This document shows positions 57,301-64,000 of a DNA stretch of 64,000 nucleotides, piece after piece (positions within the stretch are counted from its first letter, which is position 1; every line of letters starts with the position of its first letter). Origin of the DNA: Viola odorata (Eukaryota > Streptophyta > Magnoliopsida > Malpighiales > Violaceae). The notes below the pieces were generated by a model. It was not told the DNA's origin. It worked only from the letters and a program-made list of their open reading frames with translations, and made no database searches. Made by a program: the position numbers and the translations under genes. The stretch is taken from NCBI GenBank assembly GCA_963691705.1, contig OY829543.1, positions 31,271,523 to 31,335,522 on the forward strand, given 5' to 3'.

Positions 57301-60300
57301 GGACAAGCATCGTTCAAATCGGTGAAGTCAATGCACATACGCCAGTCTCCATTGGGTTTAGGAACAAGAACCGGGTTGGCTAACCAAGTGGGATACTGTA
57401 CTTCGCGAATGAAACCCGCGTCAAGGAGCTTCACAACCTCCTTTTCCACAGCCGACGCTTTTTCGGTAGAGAACGCCCGTCATTTTTGCTGAACTGACTT
57501 GGCGTCAGGGTCAACGTTAAGCCTGTGCTCGGCTATTTCTCGTGATATACCTGGCATATCCGCGGGCTTCCATGCGAAATTTCCTTGGCATTTGTTCAGC
57601 AGCCGTGCCAGTTGAAGATTTTCCGCTGGGCTGAGCTTATCGCTGACCAGGAAGCTGGCTCCCTCTTTGCCTATCACTGATACGGGTACCATCTTGTCAA
57701 GGGGTTGAGCGCGCTTTTCATCACCCTGCTCGTAGGGGTCTGCCGCTATACACACGTATCTATCGCAGCTCGTCTGAGTCATGACCGAATAGCATTCTGC
57801 CGCCAGTTTCTGATCACCTTTTATCGATACCACCCCGTCCCAGGAGGGGTATTTCATCTTTAGATATTTTTGTGATATTGCCGCTCCGAAGCGATTGAGG
57901 AAAGGCCGTCCGAGTATGACGTTATAGGGCAGATTCAGATCCACAACAAGGAACAACAAATTCTCTGACCGTTTGTAAGTGTCTTCTCGGAAGTATACGG
58001 GTAAGGTGATTACTCCCGTAACAGGGATAGGGGTCCCATCCACTCCTACTATGGGTCTCTTACTAGGCGTTAACTCATCGTGGGGGCGTTTCATGAGGTT
58101 GTAAGCTTCCAGCGAAAAAAGGTTCACGGCACTCCCGTTGTCCACAAGAGTCCTTCTTATACCATGACTGGCGATGACAGGTGTGACTACCAAGGCGTCA
58201 TTATGGGGATAGATAACGCCTTTTTCATCCTCTTCTGAAAAGGATAAGATCATGCGATCAAGTATGTCTATCGCTCCACCTTTCTTTGTCATGCCGTCTC
58301 GCGTACGCTTTTCCCCTTTCGCCACCATCGACTGTTCTGATTCATCTGCGTAGGGGATCCCTCCCGCTATGATATTGATTATGGGGATGTCGTCGCCATC
58401 TATCGCGAAGGTTTCCCCACCCTTTCCTTTGGGAGCGTTATCCGGCTGTGGGACTGGAGGGGGCCTTGGTCGTTCGTCTGCCGCTCTTCTTATCGGATTG
58501 TTTCGGGCATCTTCCCTTACTTGAGTCGCAAATTCTCCCAGATATCCTTCCTCCACCAAGCGTTCTATCGCCCACTTTAATTCTCTGCAAGCCTCTGTGG
58601 AATGTCCTCTGGCTTTATGGAATTTACAGTAAGCGTTTTCTCTTCTGCCTAAAAGCACTCCAGGTTTCGTGGGTGCAGGATAACGGATAGGAAGATCTCG
58701 CTGTTCCGCTATCGCCAAGATCTCCGCTCTTGGTACATTCAAGGAGGGAAAATCCGGATCATACGCCTGATTTTTGTTAGCGTTCCCTTGACGCTGATGA
58801 GGGGAACTACCTTGTTTTCCTTTCGAGGAATTTCCTTTTTGCTTATCGTAGGTCTTTGGGATGTAATCTTTCCGTCGAGCGTAATCATCAGTGTAATGAT
58901 CGTCAACCAGAGGATTTGCGGGGGCGGCAGGGATGTGAGGTGCCCCAGGCGGCATATTAAATGTTCTATTTCTATTTTCTTCTTCTTCCATTTTCGCATA
59001 ATTATGGGCTTTAAGTCTTAGTGCGTCCAAGGATATTGGAGGATCCACCATCAATGCATCTTTCAGTTTTCCATAATGGCAGTTTCTTTTCAGAGCTTCT
59101 ATGGCGAAATCAACGGTAACGCCCGACGTTAATGACATTTCCAGATCGAATCGGCTGAGAAATTCTTTCAATGTCTCTTGGGGCTTCCGCTGTATGTCAA
59201 ATAACGCTGCGGCAGATTTCCGAATTGGAATTGCTGTACTAAATCTGCTCCGAAATTTGGATTCCAACTGTGTGAAATTACTAATGGATCCGCCAGGAAG
59301 ACCTTCAAACCAAAGACGAGCAACTCCCGATAAGGTCATAACAAATATCTGACATAAAGCCGCATCACTGTGGGTTTGAAACTGGACGAAATCCTTCACT
59401 TTGTTGATGTGCGAAATAGGATCTTTAGTACCATCATAAGTATCAGCGGGAAGCTTCACTCGCCTGCTGACCCTGTGACGTCTTACACGACGACTGAAAG
59501 GGTGACCTGAGGTATCATCAAGAATCTCACGCGCATGACGTGGGGGAGATATATCTCCTTGTCGCCCTCCTTCCCTTGGTTCAGGTATATGATGTCGCCT
59601 GGGAGACCGACTGCGACTCCTGGGAGAACGACTTCGATATCTTCTGCTACTGGATCTTTCACTGTACACGGGAGATAAACTCCTGTTTGTTCCTTCCCTC
59701 CGTTCGGCCCAACGGTTCCTCAACGCCTCAAGCTGCCTGTCTTCCTGCAGAAGAAGTCTTTGCGGCATTTGTGGTACATAAGCCTCTACTCCTCCTTGAG
59801 TGAGCTGTACATGACCAACCGGGGGATTTCCTGTGGATAAAGGCACTTGGGGGTTCTCTGGAAACAACGGGGGCAAAGGTCGATCAGCAACAATAGATGG
59901 TGTGAATATGACGCGAGGAGGAACGCTAGATCCAGAAGCACCAGGCGTGACTCTAGTGGCCATTTCAGTCAAATATTCCAAGCGGGAACGAAGGGCCGCT
60001 ATTTCCATAGCAAAGGGATTTTCATTGTTAAACGCAGATCCTTCCAAAAGAGGAGTGTAAAGATCAGATCCCACCGTCTGTGATGAAGAAATGACCGTCT
60101 GTGAGGAGATAGATCCTCCGGCGATCCCGACCGAGAGGTCCAGAGGTCCCGAGATAATCGATTGCGTCGTCATAGAGAGGTCAGCAGTAGCAAAAGGAAA
60201 TAACCGCCTGCGAGTTGAGAAAGGAATATTGGAAAATGTAGATCGGTCTGGCTCCGATCTGGCTGTCATAACCGTTCCGATCTCCCAACTAAACGGAGCT

Positions 60301-60320
60301 TGGCTATTAAGGACGCTCAC
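54399..60320 (-). pseudogene. Gag-Pol polyprotein of the inner Tat element, two nonsense codons
   Basis: One frame of 1974 codons from MSVLNSQAPFSWEIGTVMTA, broken only by TGA (57480-57482, QQK*RAFSTEK) and TAG (56157-56159, TDL*IVHVDG). Element 2 has R and W codons there. Order with rough residues: RS-rich gag N-terminus (about 215-250), gag core (310-445), CHHC knuckle CKFHKARGHSTEAC (about 563), protease LVDNGSAVNLFS (about 727), RT with AYVDDILVKS (about 1097), RNase H (1240-1350), second Tat-type RNase H with HVDGAKNQELAGAG and NNAAEYEALLAGL (1391-1520), integrase with H-H-C-C (CPKCQEF) and D-D-E (WGIDILGPF, VSDNGTQF, NGQAEVTNRS; to about 1830). No chromodomain. Only the two stops separate it from an intact polyprotein. 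Confidence 0.93.
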
Positions 60321-60334
60321 TTAATACACCAAAG

Positions 60335-60352
60335 CTCTCAATGAAAGCACCA
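60335..60352 (-). other. Primer-binding site of the inner Tat element
   Basis: TGGTGCTTTCATTGAGAG on the minus strand, two bases from the LTR; shared with the LTRs at 9292 and 14277. Confidence 0.8.
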
Positions 60353-60354
60353 TT

Positions 60355-60883
60355 TGATAAGATCCGAGATCTCTTCTGGTCGGAAACGGCTGCTGCAGCT
60401 AGTCGGATGGGAAGCGATCGGCGTCGGAGGTACCTGCAAAGCGCCGGAGGGGGACTCCGGCGTAGACACTCCGATGCTTAAGTCAGTTCAAGTTTTCAGA
60501 ATGATAGAGGTTCTCCAAGATGATCTCGATCTTACCTTCTGTTTGGAATTCGTGGGGGTATTTATAGGCTTAAGATGGCGATACCTTACAGCGATAGGGG
60601 TAGGCAACGTTTGTAACCATCGCTTCGGGCGATATCAGTTCCGTCATTGGGGCGATAATCATGTAGGGTCTATCGGGAGCGATATCCTCCTTGGTCCCCT
60701 AGGATGGGATGACGCCGTGCGCATAAAGGTGCATGAGATCCCCCCCCCGCTGAAGTCGACCATCCTAGGAATCTTCCGCTGGCCCAGGCGATAGGTTGGC
60801 ATTTCAGGGAAGCGTATAGAAACTTGTCCGGGATTGATGCCGTAGCCCCAATGTTGCCGTCAGGAGCATTCCAATTGTTATCA
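60355..60883 (-). repeat. 5' LTR of the inner Tat element (529 bp)
   Basis: TGATAA...TTATCA. Differs from the 3' LTR by three substitutions (two adjacent to GTCAGTT, one in GATAGAGG/GATTGAGG) and one C in a C run. Confidence 0.95.
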
Positions 60884-60888
60884 CGGCG
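60884..60888. repeat. 5-bp target-site duplication of the inner Tat element, right copy
   Basis: CGGCG, identical to 44993-44997. Confidence 0.9.
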
Positions 60889-62150
60889 TGACCCTTCCCA
60901 ACTGGCCAGCCTACCAGTGTAATCCCGAAGAGACCAAGGAGCTTCAAAAGCAAGTTGAAGAGTTGTTGAGTAAGGAATTCATATGGGAAAGTATGTCCCC
61001 TTGCGCTGTACTGGTCTTACTTGTGCCCAAGAAAGATGGCTCCTGGCGAATGCGTGTTAACTGCCGGGCTATCGACAAGATAATGGTAAGGTACCGGCAC
61101 CCGATACCCCTCCTGGATGATATGCTTGATGAGCTAAGCGGTAGCCATGTGTACTCTAAGATAGACCTCATGAGCAGCTACCACCAAATCCGAGTGTTTG
61201 AAGGAGATGAATGGAAGACCGCCTTCAAAATAAAATACGGTTTGTATGAATGGTTGGTAATGTCATTCAGTCTTTCTAATGCTCAGAGTACATTTATGCG
61301 GTTGATGAACTATGTGCTAAGGGAGTTTATCAGAAAATACGTTGTTGTATATTTTGACGACATCCTTGTTTATAGTCCTTCCCTTGAAGTACATGCTTTG
61401 CATTTGAGGACAATTCTTGACACTTTGCGCATACACAAGTTGTATGCTAAATTAATTAAGTGTGAATTTTGCTTGGACCGTGTGCATTTTCTCGATTTTA
61501 TAGTGAGCACCGAAGGAGTACAAGTCGACGATGAGAAGGTGAGAGCCATTCGGGAATGGCCTAACCCGAAGAGCGCTAATGAGGTGCGATCCTTCCATGG
61601 GCTGGCAAGTTTCTACCGTCGCTTCGTTCCAAACTTCTCCACCGTTGTCACACTCTTGAATGAGCTTACCAAGTAGAATGTGATGTTTAAGTGCGGAGAC
61701 CGATAGGAAGTAGCCTTCCGGGAATTGAAGTAAAGACTCATGAGCGTAGTGGTACTATCCCTTCCCAACTTTACTAAAGCTTTTGAGTTGGAATGTGACG
61801 CAAGTGGTATCGGCATCGGCGCCGTGTTAACATAAGAAGGCCGACCGATTGCTTACTTTAGCGAGAAGCTAAGTGGTGCCTAACTCAACTACTCCACGTA
61901 TGACAAAGAGTTGTATACCTTGGTAAGATCCCTCATGGTTTGGGAGCACTACCTTCTACCGGCTCAATTCATCATCCACACCGACCACTTGTCTTTGAAG
62001 TTCCTTCAAAGGCAAGCCAAGTTGAACAAACGGCACGCCAAGTGGATGGAGTTCATCGAGGATTTTCCATACACAATCAAGTATAAGAAAGGTGAAGAGA
62101 ATGTTGTCGTCGATGCCCTATCTCGACGGTACGCTCTTTTAAACTCCCTC
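60889..62150 (+). pseudogene. Reverse transcriptase and RNase H of the outer chromovirus
   Basis: Resumes the outer polyprotein directly after the inner element: [19 protein letters not shown], then RT blocks [32 protein letters not shown], the catalytic [12 protein letters not shown], and [21 protein letters not shown] stop follows near 61674. The RNase H region continues in other frames ([10 protein letters not shown] near 61790; KELYTLVRSLMVWEHYL near 61905; HTDHLSLKFLQRQAKLNKRH; GEENVVVDALSRRYALL). The catalytic FDD is retained but the reading frame is not. Confidence 0.85.
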
Positions 62151-63264
62151 GATGCACAAATTTTTAGGTTTTCTCATTTGATTGACTTATATGAAAAAGA
62201 TGAGGATTTTTGTGATATACATGCTTCTTGTGCCCGTAAAACTCTTCTTTATTTCTTTCATAGTAATGGATTTTTGTTTAAATACAATAGACTATGTGTT
62301 TCGTGTTCGAGCCTACGCAAAGTGCTCATTTTGGAAGCTCATTGTGGAGCTTTGCATACACATTTTGGTATTGTTAAGACATTGAATGCATTAAAATATC
62401 ATTTCTTTTGGCCTCGCATGAAATATGATATTGTGAGAGTTGTGAACCGATGCATTGTGTGTAAACAAGCCAAGTCTAAGTCCATGCATCACGGGGTACA
62501 CATGCCCTTTCCCGTTAGACAACATCCATGGATTTTGTGTTAGGGCTACCTAAGTCACGACATAGGAATGATTCCATTTTTGTTGTAGTTGATAGATTTT
62601 CCAAAATGGCACATTTATTCTTTCAACATGTAGTACGCATTCATGGTATGCCGAAAAGTATAGTTAGCAACCGAGACATTAAATTTTTGAGCCACTTTTG
62701 GAGAACCTTATGGGCAAAGTTGGGTGCTAAGCTCCTCTTCTCCAACTTGCCACCCTCAAACGGACAGGCAAACCGAAGTAGTGAATCATACTTTAGGGTC
62801 CCTACTCCGGGTTTTGATTGCTAAACATGGTATTAAATGGGAAGATTGTCTCCCGTTTGCTAAGTTTGCGTATAACAATGCATCTCATACTTCAATCAAT
62901 TTTTCTCCTTTTGAGGTGGTCTACGGGTTCAAACCCCTGACCCCTCTCGACCTCTTACCTTTGCCCGTTAGCTCTTTTAAGTGTGTAGATGGCAATGCAA
63001 GGGCAACTGAGGTGAGAAAACTCCATGAGCAGGTGCACAAAAATATAGAGAGCATGAATGAGCGATATGCAATTAAACGCAACAAGGGTAAGGAACCTAC
63101 CGACTTTGAACCAGGCCAATGGGTTTAGCTTTATTGGCGCACGAAAAGGTTCCCCAACCAGCAGCGGAGCAAACTAAGCCCAAGAGGAGACGACCCCTTC
63201 CAGATCCTCCACCGCATCAACGTAAACGCCTATGTCCTAGATCTACCGGGTGAGTATGGTTCCA
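62150..63264 (+). pseudogene. Integrase of the outer chromovirus, with internal deletion
   Basis: The zinc-binding region (EAHCGALHTHFGIVKTLNAL, CIVCKQAK) and the core start ([20 protein letters not shown]) are present. A segment of about 20 residues is missing after KMAHL. It resumes at [20 protein letters not shown], and a one-base shift separates [20 protein letters not shown] from the preceding piece. The C-terminal part has FSPFEVVYGFKPLTPLDLLP and KLSPRGDDPFQILHRINVNA, the GPY/F-like region before the chromodomain position. A stop sits after FEPGQWV. Confidence 0.8.
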
Positions 63265-63818
63265 TGAACAACACCTTTAATGTTAATGACTTATCTCCAT
63301 TTGATGCAGATACCGGACTACCCCAAGGAATAGATTCGAGGACGAATCCTCTCGAAGGGGGAGGAGATGATATGTTCACGGACCTTTCACCTCCACAAGC
63401 CGAAGACACTGAACCAATAAGACCAATAACACGAAGCCAAACAAGGAAGTTGCCCCTTTTGTTCACGCATGAAACGGGCAAGGACCAACCAAACATCAAC
63501 AATCGAATCTTAACGGTTCTCGCGCACCATACTTGGAATGATAGATTTTCCACAAACCTATCGGGAGGGCTATCAAAAAATCCACCGCAAGCCAGCGTCA
63601 AGCGTTTATTGGAAGACCTAACGGGAAACACTGTCGCGATGTTACCAGGAGGGCTATCGGGAAATCCACCGCAAGCCAGCGCCAAGTGTTTATCAGAAGA
63701 CCTAACGGGAAATACTGTCATGATGTTAGCGGGAGGCATGCCGAGGACCATGCACGAGCCTATTAAGGGCGCCAAGTTAACGGGTCAGAGATCTTCGGAT
63801 TTTAATAGTAACCGGTAG
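63264..63818 (+). pseudogene. C-terminal tail of the outer chromovirus polyprotein, reading into the 3' LTR
   Basis: Open for 184 codons from MNNTFNVNDLSPFDADTGLP through the polypurine tract and about 450 nt into the LTR. The LTR part contains PITRSQTRKLPLLF and two 28-residue repeats starting GGLSKNPPQ and GGLSGNPPQ. Coding overlap with the 3' LTR is a feature I associate with CRM-type chromoviruses. The matching part of the 5' LTR has only one repeat unit. Confidence 0.65.
63354..63367 (+). other. Polypurine tract of the outer chromovirus
   Basis: GAAGGGGGAGGAGA immediately before the LTR start TGATATG; primes plus-strand synthesis in this class of element. Confidence 0.8.
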
Positions 63819-64000
63819 CCCTTAAGGAGGATACCGGGATTCTTGGTTATTCTTGGGAGTAAATCTTACCAAAGTTAATAGCATGCCGCCAAGGCCCTAA
63901 CGACATGCCTCCAAGCGATGTCCAGAAATGCCACCTCATCTATTCTAAAGGCTCTCATCCTTATTTTGTGTACTAGTATAAATAACACTATTTTAGCTCA
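63368..64000 (+). repeat. 3' LTR of the outer chromovirus, cut by window end
   Basis: Starts TGATATGTTCACGGACC as at 38680 and is similar over the visible 633 bp, apart from an 84-bp duplication (63564-63647 and 63648-63731) and many substitutions. TATAAATA-type box near 63979. Confidence 0.85.

Larger units (their letters stand above)
44998..60883 (-). mobile_element. Young Tat-lineage Ty3/gypsy retrotransposon (15.9 kb) with four antisense genes
   Basis: Flanked by identical CGGCG and by LTRs of 528 and 529 bp that differ by only three substitutions and one C-run length change. Sense strand is minus: 5' LTR 60355-60883, primer-binding site, gag-protease-RT-RNase H-RNase H-integrase (60320-54399), a repeat-containing spacer, then four genes on the opposite strand (46288-53296), then the 3' LTR. 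The extra RNase H after the normal one and the lack of a chromodomain place it in the Tat lineage (Tat/Ogre/Retand/Grande group). Confidence 0.95.
38680..64000 (+). mobile_element. Old, decayed chromovirus (CRM-like Ty3/gypsy), interrupted by nested insertions; runs off window
   Basis: 5' LTR 38680-39749, primer-binding site, gag start at 40779, zinc knuckle, protease, RT, RNase H and integrase in + orientation, polypurine tract 63354-63367, and 3' LTR from 63368. All coding parts have stops, frameshifts or deletions. Two insertions split it: LTR-like DNA in gag (about 41107-43110) and the 15.9-kb Tat element in pol (44998-60883). The CRM assignment rests on remembered polyprotein phrases and on the coding frame running into the 3' LTR; another chromovirus clade is possible. 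Confidence 0.85.

Noticed and set aside
56157..57482. TAG and TGA in gag-pol as programmed readthrough sites
   Set aside because: Element 2 has W and R codons at these exact positions, so mutation is the simpler reading.
1..64000. CRISPR arrays, rRNA, tRNA genes
   Set aside because: No regularly spaced identical repeats with unique spacers and no recognisable rRNA or tRNA sequence on either strand.

Overview
This is nuclear DNA from a flowering plant, probably a eudicot. It has intron-rich host genes with clear plant orthologues (CYP59, GET1), AT-rich intergenic DNA, and a heavy load of nested plant LTR retrotransposons and TIR DNA transposons. I see no rRNA or tRNA genes, no CRISPR array and no bacterial-type operon. 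All coordinates, splice sites, target-site duplications (TSDs) and frame checks were read by eye. Family names come from motif memory, not from a search.

Layout. (1) 1-4177 is the 3' part of a large Ty3/gypsy Tat-lineage element in + orientation, with antisense genes on the minus strand and its 3' LTR at 3610-4177. (2) 4556-9789 is a broken, truncated minus-strand Tat gag-pol with its 5' LTR. (3) 9790-14975 is non-coding LTR debris: an Ogre-like 2.8-kb LTR and a third Tat-type LTR, each with its primer-binding site. (4) 15440-16144 is a Helitron-like element. (5) 16265-20206 is an almost complete hAT transposon with a perfect 8-bp TSD. (6) 20535-32145 is the host gene island: CYP59 (14 exons, +), a damaged hnRNP-H/F-like RRM gene (-), a long-inverted-repeat element holding a small hAT MITE, and GET1 (7 exons, -). 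(7) 32233-35987 is a Pack-MULE with ~0.7-kb inverted repeats, a perfect 9-bp TSD and two captured host gene pieces; it landed 87 bp upstream of the GET1 start codon. (8) 36-38.7 kb is gene-poor. (9) 38680 to the window end is an old, decayed chromovirus (CRM-like). It is interrupted in gag by LTR-like DNA and in pol by (10) a young 15.9-kb Tat-lineage element, 44998-60883, with a perfect 5-bp TSD and near-identical LTRs.

The most interesting structure is the antisense gene array of the young Tat element. Four genes (ORF1-ORF4) at 46288-53296 run opposite to gag-pol. Each has a TATA-like box upstream. ORF3 and ORF4 are intron-containing tandem paralogues whose N-terminal domain resembles the 'putative gypsy type transposon' family and whose C-terminal half is a coiled coil. 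ORF1-ORF3 recur in the same order in the mirror-image element at the left edge. Antisense extra ORFs are already known in Tat-lineage elements; the multi-gene, separately promoted, spliced arrangement is what deserves attention.
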